Part shown: piece by piece, positions 17,761-25,177 of the stretch
Layout of the letters: each line of letters begins with the position of its first letter
Position numbering within the stretch: position 1 is the stretch's first letter
Assembly: GCF_016907475.1 (NCBI RefSeq)
Contig: NZ_JAFBCA010000001.1
Span: forward strand, 310,001 to 374,000
DNA: 64,000 nucleotides
Source of the DNA: Nocardioides cavernae
GTDB lineage: Bacteria; Actinomycetota; Actinomycetes; Propionibacteriales; Nocardioidaceae
Reading direction: 5' to 3'
Notes under the pieces: generated by a model
Seen by the model: the letters and a program-made list of their open reading frames with translations, nothing else
What the model was told of the DNA's origin: nothing
Database searches by the model: none
Program-made: the position numbers and the translations under genes

Positions 17761-18183
17761 ATGCGACTCAGCGTGGCCAGATCGCACCTCATAGCCCTAG
17801 TTGGGACTGTGATCCTCGGCGGCTGCTCCTCGTCCATCTCTTGGGACGAGGCCGCCGCGAAGGTCGGAGACGACGCCGAGGTGTGCGGCGCGCTGCGAAG
17901 TGTGTCCTTCGATTCCGACTCCGAGGCAACGTTCTTCAACCTTGGCAGGGACTACCCGGACCCCGACCGCTTCACAATCGTGGTCTGGTCTTCTGAGCCG
18001 GACTTGGCAGAGTCCTATCAGTGGGCTACCGAGGCGCCAGCGCCCACGATTTGCGCCGAAGGAACGGTTTCGTCATACAAGGGTGTTGCTCAGATCGAGC
18101 TGGATTCCGATGACAACATCGCGATCCAACCAAACCCCGAGGATGGACCGGACATCAGCGATGAGATTCCCGGCCCATACTGA
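17761..18183 (+). CDS. Lipoprotein with OB-like nuclease-family fold
   Basis: A 140-residue protein. The N-terminus MRLSVARSHLIALVGTVILG ends in the lipobox LGGC, predicting lipid attachment at Cys 22 on the outer face of the membrane. The mature part has the order of small OB-fold proteins often found in secreted form: AEVCGALRSVSF, NLGRDYPDPDRFTIVVW and CAEGTVSSYKGVAQIELDS. Proteins with this FLNLG-YPDP-F-V-W pattern usually lack catalytic residues and may bind polyanions. It stands alone. Confidence 0.65.
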   Translation: MRLSVARSHLIALVGTVILGGCSSSISWDEAAAKVGDDAEVCGALRSVSFDSDSEATFFNLGRDYPDPDRFTIVVWSSEPDLAESYQWATEAPAPTICAEGTVSSYKGVAQIELDSDDNIAIQPNPEDGPDISDEIPGPY

Positions 18184-18581
18184 GGTCGTGTGCGCGGCAC
18201 AGCTGGGCGCAGGGCTTTAAACGCTTGGGCGGGCCTCAGCGGGTGCTCAGCGTGCGCGACGGCCGGCGCTGGCATCGGACTGGACCACGCCGAGCTCCCG
18301 AAGGAAAGCGAAGCGGCGCAGACCAACACACGCGGGCGCGCCCAGCGTTTCATGAGAGCCGAGCCACGCGTACTGGCCAAGTCGCTTCAGCGCATCAAGA
18401 TGCGACCCGCGCGGGGGGTGCGTTACGCACCATAAGCGCGGCGGAGTGACGCGAGTTCAGCGATCAGTAGAAGTAGAGCGAACCCCGATCCATCCTGAGC
18501 GGTGACATCGATGAACTCACGGCCGACTGCCTGAGTCCAATGGGGAGACGATCGCGACTTAGGCGTCACTAGGCTGCGCGG
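18184..18581. other. Intergenic with one dispersed motif
   Basis: No gene supported; motif copy 10 is at 18438-18452. Confidence 0.45.
18438..18452 (+). repeat. Dispersed GCGGCG-N4-GACGC motif, copy 10
   Basis: Exact match, spacer GAGT; with copy 6 it shares similar downstream bases. Confidence 0.7.
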
Positions 18582-19313
18582 GTGATCACGGAACACGTCC
18601 CCACCGATTGGCGAGACCTGCAGCGCGCAGTTGGGGACGTACTGGAGGAATGTGGCTTCCTGGTCAAGGTAGAGCACGTCCTGCAAACCGTACGTGGCGC
18701 TACTGAGGTCGATGTCTACGCGGAGGAGGTGATTCGTGGACGTAAGAGCATCGTTCTTTGCGAGTGCAAGCACTGGAAGGCTCGTGTTCCCCAGAACGTC
18801 GTTCACGGGTTTCGAACAACGATGGCTGATACCGGCGCAAACATCGGCTACATCGTCGGCTCCTCCGGTTTCCAAGCAGGTGCCTTCGCTGCGGTCGAAT
18901 CAACCAACGTCAAACTTCTGACCTGGACGGAGTTTCAGGCGGAGTTTGAACACCAGTGGATCGATGCGCACTTCGTGCCCCAGGTTGGCAAGCGCTTCGA
19001 CGAGTTTCTCCGTTGGACTGAACCGCTCCCACCGACCGCCGGACGCCCACTCACATCCAGCGAGGCACAGCAGTTCTGGGAGCTCTGGCGCAGTTTCCAG
19101 CCGCTCGTTGCGTTGCTTATGCCATTTGCTCCTTGGATGAGGCTGATGGGCCACGACCTCGAGTACCCAAGCCTGCCGCTCAGGGGCGACAAGTTCGCAG
19201 TCCTGCCCAAGGACGTGCTTCAGGCGCGGGGATATCGTGAATTGTTCGATCGTGTCGACGTGCATGCGAGGGCTGCGGTCGCTGCTCTGAAGGCGGCTGC
19301 CTACGCCGGATGA
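18582..19313 (+). CDS. Mrr-like restriction endonuclease (PD-(D/E)xK)
   Basis: A 243-residue protein from GTG 18582. The first 110 residues hold the Mrr-type catalytic core: a helix with VGDVLEECGF, then GATEVDVYAEEV (catalytic Asp), IVLCECKHWKARV (the ExK strand, here as C-E-C-K) and VVHGFRTTMADTGANIGYIV, the helix and strand that follow in this family, with a closing GFQAGAFAAV. The C-terminal 130 residues are helical and not recognised. Orphan Mrr-like nucleases may act on modified DNA or in phage defence; no methylase lies nearby. Confidence 0.75.
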   Translation: MITEHVPTDWRDLQRAVGDVLEECGFLVKVEHVLQTVRGATEVDVYAEEVIRGRKSIVLCECKHWKARVPQNVVHGFRTTMADTGANIGYIVGSSGFQAGAFAAVESTNVKLLTWTEFQAEFEHQWIDAHFVPQVGKRFDEFLRWTEPLPPTAGRPLTSSEAQQFWELWRSFQPLVALLMPFAPWMRLMGHDLEYPSLPLRGDKFAVLPKDVLQARGYRELFDRVDVHARAAVAALKAAAYAG

Positions 19314-19331
19314 CTGAGCGAGCGTGACTAC

Positions 19332-19346
19332 GCGGCGGATTGACGC
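19332..19346 (+). repeat. Dispersed GCGGCG-N4-GACGC motif, copy 11
   Basis: Exact match, spacer GATT; 19 bases after the stop at 19313. Confidence 0.65.
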
Positions 19347-19436
19347 GCTACCCGCCCGCAGGCGCACTGGCATGGCCTAGTGCTTGCTGCGTGTGACGAG
19401 GGACGGACGACCCTTCAGGGCTGGATGATCTTGAGC

Positions 19437-19607
19437 TCAGCGGGCGGTGCGCAGCATCGCCGTGACAGCTGCCTGGCGCTTGTCCACGGGCAGGCTCCGC
19501 AAGCCGGTCATTCGTGTGCTCTCAGCCGAGCGGACCATGAGGCCCTTCTTGGGAGCGGACACAGTGGACCCCTTGCGAGTCACGCGCAGGTGCTTCTTCC
19601 TCGCCAT
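19437..19607 (-). CDS. Small highly basic protein, 56 residues
   Basis: A frame shorter than most gene-finder cut-offs. ATG 19607 is preceded by GGAGGAG at ideal spacing. The product starts MARKKHLRVTRKGSTVSAPK and ends with an arginine-rich helix (PVDKRQAAVTAMLRTAR); about a quarter of residues are Lys or Arg. Such proteins often bind nucleic acid. It lies between motif copy 11 and a membrane protein gene ending at 19668, read in the opposite order on the same strand. Confidence 0.6.
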   Translation of the reverse strand: MARKKHLRVTRKGSTVSAPKKGLMVRSAESTRMTGLRSLPVDKRQAAVTAMLRTAR

Positions 19608-19667
19608 GTGTGCTCCTCCAGCCGTGCACCCAGTGGTGCGAGATCGATTCTACCTGTGCAGTGAAGG

Positions 19668-21032
19668 TTAGGTGCGACCACCGACAGCGCGGATCCGAAT
19701 GCCGATCGCGACGATGAGGAGCAACAGTTGGCCTGCTAGCAAGGCTCTCAGCGTCCACTCGAAGGCGTATTGGTCAAGTCCCAGGACGAGCGCTGCCGCT
19801 GTCGCAAGCAGGACGGTCGCGACCGCGAAGTTCACGAGCCGGGGAGCGAGCAAAAGGCGGGATACCAACGGATGCTCGGGACCTCTGGCCACGAGCGCGA
19901 TCAGGACGGCTGGAACGGCGAGCATCACCGCTGCGACGGCGGCTGCTCGATCGGCTTCTTTCACCGCGTCGAAGAGCCGGTCGGTCCAGATACAACCTGC
20001 ACCGAGGAGCAACGAAGCAGCGATCGCGCCTGCGACAGTTTGGTTGACAAGCCCCGCGGCGGCAGGGCGCAACTCCAGGTCGGCGAAGGACAAAGACCCA
20101 AGCGGCGTTTTCTCGCCGCTGATGTGCGCCGTCGGCCCCGTCGCCGGCGAGATAAGGACTTCCCGCGTGACCAACTCCCCCTTGTCATCTGTGTCGGAGA
20201 CTCGGGCGGTGAGACCAGCGATTGCCAAACCCGGCGGGGCGTGGATCTCAACGTGCCAACTGGCAACACTGGACCACGCAGCCCCCTCGAACCGATAACC
20301 GTGAACTGTGGCTAGGGCATTGAACTGCTCGCCTTCACCGATGTCGCCCTCATGCTGCAGCTTCACCAGCGAGCGTGAGCCGACAGAGTCGGTGGGCACC
20401 TCAACGACCAATAGGAAGTTCGCCGCGAGATCGCTGGCGATAGCCATCAAGCTCGCACCGCCGTCGCCTGCTTTCGAAAGAGTTCGACTCAGGCGCTGCA
20501 GATCCGGGTAGGCGGCTTCGGCGTCCGTGGCGAACACGATTCTGTGCAGGGTCAACTCCTCGCGATCAGTTAGGTCGCGGCCGAGGAGCCCGGTCAGGTA
20601 GGAGGTCAGAGCGGCCTGCGCGAGGCGGCCGTTGTCGTCTCTTCCCCATACGGAAAGGGCCGTCCCGCTGGCATCGGTAACGTCGAGGCGTTTCAAGGAC
20701 TGTTTTCGCATTGTGGCAAGAGGCACAGCTGTCCGGCCCCTGCTCGCAGGTATGGCGAGCGACCGGTCGATTGTGAAATCCCACGAAATTCTCTGACGCG
20801 TCTCGCCGTGCTCTTCAAGTGAGTAGGTCTCAACTCGTCGGTGAGTCCAGTCCTGCTGAGTGCTGATCAGTTCGAGTGCTTTGCGTCCGTCAGACCATCC
20901 GGACCGGACCCGCTCAAGATGGGTACTGCCATCGCTCGATGGCTCCGCTTGAAGCCAATCGCGTAAGGACGCTCGCAGTCGTTGACCTACCGCGTCCAGT
21001 GCAGACACAGACTCATCCTCCCGATTCACCAT
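19668..21032 (-). CDS. Large soluble-plus-membrane protein, unknown
   Basis: About 454 residues from ATG 21032; the extension to 21119 is basic and looks non-coding. The first 350 residues are soluble, with an acidic, strand-rich central part. The last 110 residues carry four membrane helices (AGAIAASLLLGAG, AAVMLAVPAVLIALVA, FAVATVLLATAAALVLGL, LLAGQLLLLIVAIGI). No family recognised. The arrangement of a large cytoplasmic sensor-like part fused to a C-terminal membrane bundle is uncommon; it may report to or act at the membrane. Confidence 0.65.
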   Translation of the reverse strand: MVNREDESVSALDAVGQRLRASLRDWLQAEPSSDGSTHLERVRSGWSDGRKALELISTQQDWTHRRVETYSLEEHGETRQRISWDFTIDRSLAIPASRGRTAVPLATMRKQSLKRLDVTDASGTALSVWGRDDNGRLAQAALTSYLTGLLGRDLTDREELTLHRIVFATDAEAAYPDLQRLSRTLSKAGDGGASLMAIASDLAANFLLVVEVPTDSVGSRSLVKLQHEGDIGEGEQFNALATVHGYRFEGAAWSSVASWHVEIHAPPGLAIAGLTARVSDTDDKGELVTREVLISPATGPTAHISGEKTPLGSLSFADLELRPAAAGLVNQTVAGAIAASLLLGAGCIWTDRLFDAVKEADRAAAVAAVMLAVPAVLIALVARGPEHPLVSRLLLAPRLVNFAVATVLLATAAALVLGLDQYAFEWTLRALLAGQLLLLIVAIGIRIRAVGGRT

Positions 21033-21194
21033 CTGGAACTGCCGCTCGCACCGTAATCGGTGAGAACCAACCAACCGAGGTCGACTCGCAGTGAGGTCTC
21101 CGAGGCGACAGCGGCTCATGACCGCGACAAGCGGGGGACAGACGCAGGGGACGGCCGCGCTCCCTAGTCAAACAGGAGCGCGGCCGCGCTGATA

Positions 21195-21308
21195 TCAGCC
21201 CTTACCCAGGGTGCTACCGGCCTTCGACTTTGCGCCCTTGGATGATCCGTTGGACGCGAGAGTCTTGCCCGCCTTCGACAGCGCGGCCTTGCTCGGCTTT
21301 CCAGCCAT
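21195..21308 (-). CDS. Small Lys/Ser/Gly-rich protein, 37 residues
   Basis: ATG 21308 has a perfect AGGAGGTGA five bases upstream. The product is MAGKPSKAALSKAGKTLASN plus a similar Lys/Ser/Gly-rich tail ending LGKG, with an internal near-repeat (KPSKAALSKAGKTL and KGAKSKAGSTL). An in-frame ATG at 21371 with its own AAGGGGTGA would give 58 residues; either or both may be used. It follows the 238-residue gene ending at 21409 and is probably in the same transcript from the 22.2-kb operator region. Function unknown. Confidence 0.6.
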   Translation of the reverse strand: MAGKPSKAALSKAGKTLASNGSSKGAKSKAGSTLGKG

Positions 21309-21408
21309 GTCGTCACCTCCTCTCAGCGTCAGCGTGGGTGGAGCCACCGAAAGTCCGGTGTTCCGGGCCATGGGCTCACCCCTTTCGTCCTCGCGCGTTC
21401 GCCGCTCG

Positions 21409-22125
21409 TCAGGCGTACCGGTAGGTCATCGTGATCTTGGGGTCGGCCTGAAACGCCCAGCCGTAGGCCTGCTGGGCGCCGAGGGTCACGGGCTGGTCGC
21501 TTCCGGCGACCAGGTTCGGCTGCACCTGGTTGGGGAGCGCCTCGACGAGGGGCGGCTGGATGGCCGCGGCGAAGTCGAGCGGGAACACCACCGTCACACC
21601 CAGGCGGACGTTCGCTACGGGTGCGAGCGAGAGTTGCGGGGCGTACATGGTGAAGCGGTACTGACGGGGGTCACCATCGACCGGCGTGAGCTTTTCACTG
21701 GCGTGGATACGGAGAACGTGCTGACCAGCCGGGAGCCTGATGTCCGCGACCTTGTAGTTGGCGGCGTGCTCGATGAGCTGGTCCCGCTCGTCGAGTGCGG
21801 GGTCGAGCACGATGCCGGCCTTGTCCAGGACCGGCTTGATGATGCTGGCCTCCCCCTTGTTGATGCGCTTGAAGTTCTCCACGTTCTTGAAGTCCTGGTC
21901 AGTCGCGGATACGACACGGACGATCGCGGAGGTGCCGCTCTCCACCTGGCCGGCGAGCACCAAGCGGTACTCAGCCTCTAGTGGTACCTGCACTGTCGCC
22001 GTGATGGTGCTGTTGACGACGTCGTAGGCGTCGCCGTTGTAGCCGTAGCTCGGCGCCACGGACTCGACGTCGACATTCATGGCCTGACGCAGGACGGCAA
22101 GGTCGGTGGTGATGGGGGTGGTCAT
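21409..22125 (-). CDS. Unknown beta-rich protein, 238 residues, operator-controlled
   Basis: Starts at ATG 22125, with GAGGATC upstream; the extension to 22227 runs through the operator and promoter. The product has no signal peptide and reads as strand-rich: ATVQVPLEAEYRLVLAGQVE, VRVVSATDQDFKNVENF, DIRLPAGQHVLRIHASEKL and VRLGVTVVFPLDFAAAIQPP. I do not recognise it. It is the first gene of a minus-strand unit facing the GHKL ATPase and STAS-like genes across the 22182-22207 inverted repeat, so it is a likely target of that system. Confidence 0.65.
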   Translation of the reverse strand: MTTPITTDLAVLRQAMNVDVESVAPSYGYNGDAYDVVNSTITATVQVPLEAEYRLVLAGQVESGTSAIVRVVSATDQDFKNVENFKRINKGEASIIKPVLDKAGIVLDPALDERDQLIEHAANYKVADIRLPAGQHVLRIHASEKLTPVDGDPRQYRFTMYAPQLSLAPVANVRLGVTVVFPLDFAAAIQPPLVEALPNQVQPNLVAGSDQPVTLGAQQAYGWAFQADPKITMTYRYA

Positions 22126-22181
22126 GGTGATCCTCGATTCGTTGTACCGGTTGACCGGCGGCATGAGCGCTGCGTGCTCAT

Positions 22182-22207
22182 CCGTTTCATTGAGATCAAT
22201 GAAACGG
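22182..22207. promoter_or_regulatory. Perfect inverted repeat, operator between divergent genes
   Basis: Arms CCGTTTCATTGA and TCAATGAAACGG are exact complements over 12 bases with a two-base centre. The repeat lies in the 151-base gap between the minus gene starting at 22125 and the plus gene starting near 22277, and overlaps the minus-strand minus-10 region. One arm recurs at 23165-23175. This is the size and form of a dimeric repressor site; the winged-helix protein encoded at 23184 is the natural candidate. Confidence 0.8.
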
Positions 22208-22227
22208 GATACCTGCACAGTTGTCAA
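22199..22227 (-). promoter_or_regulatory. Candidate promoter of the 22125 gene
   Basis: On the minus strand TTGACA (22227-22222) is followed after 17 bases by TTTCAT (22204-22199). The minus-35 box is perfect, the minus-10 weak and inside the right arm of the inverted repeat, so binding there should block transcription. Confidence 0.5.
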
Positions 22228-22276
22228 GCGGCCCTTGCGCGTCGCACCTGCTACGGGGGGCTGCGGCGCTCACACT

Positions 22277-23170
22277 GTGCGGATGGAGCTGATGCTGGTG
22301 GGCGAGGCGCCCCTGGCGACCGCGGCTCACCTTGGCTTCCACACGGGGTCGACATCGCTAACCATCGATGCGACGCAACTCGCGTTTGCATGTCCGCTCG
22401 ACCTTGCGGGCATGGTGGCCACCGCACACGCCGTCTCTGAAGCTTCCGTGCCCGTGACGCTGCGTCTGCCGCGTGACGCCGGGGTTGCTTCCTACCTCCA
22501 GAGGCTGGACGTGCTCCGCCACATGCCTTCGCGGACCAGGATCGTCGGCCGCGTGCCGCCCGAGGTCCGCACCAATCAAGGACATCGCCTCCTCGAAGTC
22601 ACGCGCCTGACGCCGGACAACGAGGACGACGTTGCCGAGCGAGTCGGTCGCCTCGTGACGACCTACTTCCGAGGTGCCGACGCCGGCGCGGGGCGCCGTG
22701 CCTACGCCGCCTGCGGGGAACTCCTGGCCAATGCAACGGAACATGGGGCCAGTTCCTCAGGATCCTTTGTGGCCGTTCAGGCCTACTCCGGACAGTCAGG
22801 CGGCGGTGCGCGCTTGGAGATGGCCGTCTGCGACACCGGAGTTGGCGTCCTTGACCACCTGCGCCAGAACCCGCGATATGCGCACCTCACTAACGACGAG
22901 TCCGCGCTCGGGAAGGCCGTACGCAGAGGTGTCAGCGGCGTCAGCGATGACCGTGGAAACGGGCTTCACGACCTTGTCGAGTTCAGCCGGCGCCACGGGA
23001 CCACGCGTCTTCAGATCCGCTCTGGAAGCGCAGAGATCTCGGTTCTCGGGACGCCACAGGGTGTGACGCACGAGGTCCGCCCACGCATCGACCGGACGCC
23101 TGGAACTTGGGCGTGGCTTACTCACCATCTAGGTGCGGACAGTGCCAGTATGGTTCAATCCGGACAATGA
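22277..23170 (+). CDS. GHKL (HATPase) protein partnered with a STAS-like regulator
   Basis: About 297 residues from GTG 22277 (ATG 22283 also possible; ribosome site weak). The N-terminal 100 residues are alpha/beta and may be a degenerate STAS-like domain. The C-terminal half is a histidine-kinase-type ATP-binding domain: AACGELLANATEHG is the N box, VCDTGVGVLDHL the G1 box with its Asp, and DDRGNGLHDLVEF the glycine-rich lid. There is no His-phosphotransfer helix or receiver, so it resembles anti-sigma-type or MORC-like ATPases more than a sensor kinase. Its end is 14 bases before the partner gene at 23184. Confidence 0.75.
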   Translation: MRMELMLVGEAPLATAAHLGFHTGSTSLTIDATQLAFACPLDLAGMVATAHAVSEASVPVTLRLPRDAGVASYLQRLDVLRHMPSRTRIVGRVPPEVRTNQGHRLLEVTRLTPDNEDDVAERVGRLVTTYFRGADAGAGRRAYAACGELLANATEHGASSSGSFVAVQAYSGQSGGGARLEMAVCDTGVGVLDHLRQNPRYAHLTNDESALGKAVRRGVSGVSDDRGNGLHDLVEFSRRHGTTRLQIRSGSAEISVLGTPQGVTHEVRPRIDRTPGTWAWLTHHLGADSASMVQSGQ

Positions 23171-23175
23171 AACGG
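23165..23175. promoter_or_regulatory. Half-site of the 22182-22207 operator
   Basis: CAATGAAACGG matches one arm of the upstream inverted repeat over 11 bases; the left arm here is degenerate (GGTTCA near 23152). It overlaps the end of the ATPase gene and lies just before the ribosome site of 23184. Confidence 0.55.
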
Positions 23176-23183
23176 GAGAAGCG

Positions 23184-23753
23184 ATGACTGAACAAGTGAC
23201 GTTCAGTGTGAACCAACTCGCCGAGTTCCCCGCCTCGCGGGCTCAGGGACGAGAGGGCCGAGCAAGGCTGGACGACCTCCTTGCCGACAGTCGCGGTCTC
23301 GATCTGACGATCGACTTCGCCGGCGTGACAGCCATGACCATCAGCTTCGCCGACGAGTTTCTCGGCAAGTTCCTTGCCACGTTGGACGCCGCAAGCCACG
23401 ACATGACGGTTTGCGTCTCTGGATTAAACGCGGAGAACGCCGAGACAGTAGAGGTCTGTTTGGAGCGTCGTGATCGACCCGTCGTGGTCGCTAATGATGC
23501 TGGTCATCTCGAGCTCGTGGGTGACGTGTTGCTCCAAGAGACGTACCGTGCGGCCGCGACGCGCGGGAGTGTCAGAGCTGCTGACCTTGCAGAAGCGCTG
23601 TCCATCTCTCCCCAAAACGTCAACAACCGACTCAAGCGCCTCGTCGCAGTCGGCGCTTTGCGCAAAATGCGTAACGTTGGCGCGGCGAGAGGCGGCAAGG
23701 AGTTCCTGTACTCCGCTGCGGCGCCTGGCAGGCGCAACTCATCCGTTGCCTGA
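23184..23753 (+). CDS. STAS-like (DUF4325-type) domain fused to winged helix
   Basis: A 189-residue protein from ATG 23184 with GGGAGAAG upstream. Residues 1-95 match the STAS-like DUF4325 pattern: LDLTIDFAGVTAMTISFADE then FLGKFLATLD. Residues about 120-175 form a winged helix (VRAADLAEALSISPQNVNNR, LKRLVAVGALRKM). DUF4325 proteins are repeatedly found beside GHKL ATPases and are thought to act as phospho- or nucleotide-controlled switches. The fused DNA-binding domain and the operator half-site just before this gene suggest autoregulation and control of the divergent genes. Confidence 0.75.
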   Translation: MTEQVTFSVNQLAEFPASRAQGREGRARLDDLLADSRGLDLTIDFAGVTAMTISFADEFLGKFLATLDAASHDMTVCVSGLNAENAETVEVCLERRDRPVVVANDAGHLELVGDVLLQETYRAAATRGSVRAADLAEALSISPQNVNNRLKRLVAVGALRKMRNVGAARGGKEFLYSAAAPGRRNSSVA

Positions 23754-24075
23754 TCGTTGAGCCTGGACACACGCTCCGACGCTGGCCGCGCGACCCAACA
23801 CCCGGGTGGCGGGGGATAGGCGACTCCACATCAATTCCCCGGCGGTGGCGGGCGCAACTCAGGTAGGCGTTCCCCGGCGGTGGTTGAGACTTGCCTTTCG
23901 AACGTAGCCCCGATCAATGAGAGGTGCCCCATTCTGGGCGAAATGCGCTGCTCGAGTCGGGGCGCCCTGAGTGTCAACCACAGGGCGCCCCTCGGTTGGT
24001 CCTCGACCTGCTCACCTTCGAGGTGTCGCACCGTTTCCACCGGATCTCGGCCTGCGTATCGCCGAGCCACGACAG
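23754..24075. other. Gap between converging genes with terminator
   Basis: No gene supported. It contains two copies of TTCCCCGGCGGTGG at about 23835 and 23868, and a strong hairpin at 23959-23991. Confidence 0.5.
23959..23991. terminator. Bidirectional-type hairpin
   Basis: Arms GGGGCGCCCTG and CAGGGCGCCCC pair perfectly over 11 bases around an 11-base loop. It lies between the stops at 23753 (+) and 24076 (-), so it could serve both genes. Confidence 0.75.
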
Positions 24076-24741
24076 TCACGTCCCCATGTCGTCCGAGTCG
24101 CGTTCAACAGGGTGCTGGTCTGAGGTGTAGTCGCTCGGTCCAGCCTCATGATCGGCGGGTGGAGCTTCGCCAGGTGACCCACCGGTGCCTGGAGTGGGCG
24201 AGGCGGCCGGCTCAGGTTCGGATTTGTCATCGACCGCTGCGCGGATGGCTTCCGGATCAGCTAGTCGTGCGCCTTCGTCCCCCTCCAACCTGATGGCCAT
24301 CCGGTCCCAGAGGTCGCGAGTCATGCCCGGCTGCTTGGTCGCGATCGTCATCAAGGCGGCGACGGCGTTGATTGAGTAGGCGGCCTTATGGTGACCCTTG
24401 CCTCCCCAGAGGTCGGCCAGTGCCCGCAGAACCCCGTAGGGAAGCCCAGCCTTCTCCAGCAGTCGCCGGTCCTCGACCGAGGTGTCCTTCCAGCCGTAGT
24501 CAGCGGACGGCACCCATTCAGCCAAGACGACCTCGTCGTTGCGTGCCCACACCCATCCAGAATGTGCGTGCAACCCTCCGATGCTGTCGGAGCCCTGGCG
24601 GTCCTCGAGCTGCTTTCGCAGCGAGTGAGCCCCGCGCAGGGACGATGGCACGTCGGCGATGTGGCCGCTCCTGAAGTGGACCCGCACCTCACCGTGGATC
24701 CATCGCGTCAGAGCTACGGGCTCGTTCGGGTCTCTCGGCAC
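24076..24741 (-). CDS. Hypothetical protein with acidic, proline-rich tail
   Basis: A 221-residue protein from GTG 24741, with GAGGAGG seven bases upstream; the longer frame to 24843 runs over the upstream terminator. The N-terminal domain (VALTRWIHGEVRVHFRSGHI, WVPSADYGWKDTSVEDRRLL) is followed by a helical segment (PYGVLRALADLWGGKGHHKA) and a disordered acidic tail. No family recognised. It is the last gene of the minus-strand run that begins at 28368, after a terminator at 24794-24820. Confidence 0.6.
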   Translation of the reverse strand: MPRDPNEPVALTRWIHGEVRVHFRSGHIADVPSSLRGAHSLRKQLEDRQGSDSIGGLHAHSGWVWARNDEVVLAEWVPSADYGWKDTSVEDRRLLEKAGLPYGVLRALADLWGGKGHHKAAYSINAVAALMTIATKQPGMTRDLWDRMAIRLEGDEGARLADPEAIRAAVDDKSEPEPAASPTPGTGGSPGEAPPADHEAGPSDYTSDQHPVERDSDDMGT

Positions 24742-24793
24742 AGCAGGCCTCCTCGCTGCTTGACGGCGCGTATGCAAAAGTCGGCAAATGACG

Positions 24794-24820
24794 AATGCCC
24801 CTCCGGCACGGAGGGGCATT
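24794..24820 (-). terminator. Strong hairpin terminator
   Basis: Arms AATGCCCCTCCG and CGGAGGGGCATT pair perfectly over 12 bases around a three-base loop. It follows the stop of the 65-residue gene (24903) on the minus strand. Confidence 0.8.
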
Positions 24821-24902
24821 GCCCGCAAACCGGGCTTGAACACACACTACGGCGAGCAGCGGGGCCAGGCCATACCCGTCTTCATCGATCTCGTGTCTCG
24901 GC

Positions 24903-25100
24903 TCAATCGGTAGGCACAGAATCAACGTCAACGATCTCCGCGATGATCGGCTGCAGCCGCTCCATCATTGCTTTCTGGCGCCACTCGACCAGTGGCCCGA
25001 AGGCGAACAGCCACACGATCACGAGGCCCGTCGACGCTGCGATGGACTTGCGCACGCCGCGACTCGCAGTGGCGCGCCAGACCCACAGCTCCCACTCCAT
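24903..25100 (-). CDS. Small single-pass membrane protein
   Basis: A 65-residue protein from ATG 25100 with AGAGGGG upstream. A hydrophobic helix (about 22-40, STGLVIVWLFAFGPLVEW) is followed by an amphipathic acidic tail. It follows the large recombinase-like gene (ending 25178) by 77 bases and precedes a strong terminator, so it is probably the last gene of that unit. No family recognised. Confidence 0.5.
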   Translation of the reverse strand: MEWELWVWRATASRGVRKSIAASTGLVIVWLFAFGPLVEWRQKAMMERLQPIIAEIVDVDSVPTD

Positions 25101-25177
25101 GACGCCCCTCTTTCTGTCGGAGGCTGAGCATGGCAGGGGCCACCGACAGCGCCGCGGCCAGACGAGGCGGACATTCG

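Noticed and set aside
807..19346. Reading the dispersed motif as integron attC sites
   Set aside because: The copies lack the GTTRRRY-type core and the long imperfect hairpin, and no tyrosine-type integron integrase is present; only a cassette-like distribution can be claimed.
24791..24843. Longer N-terminus for the 24076 gene starting at 24843
   Set aside because: The extension is read through a perfect 12-bp terminator hairpin, and GTG 24741 has a good ribosome site.
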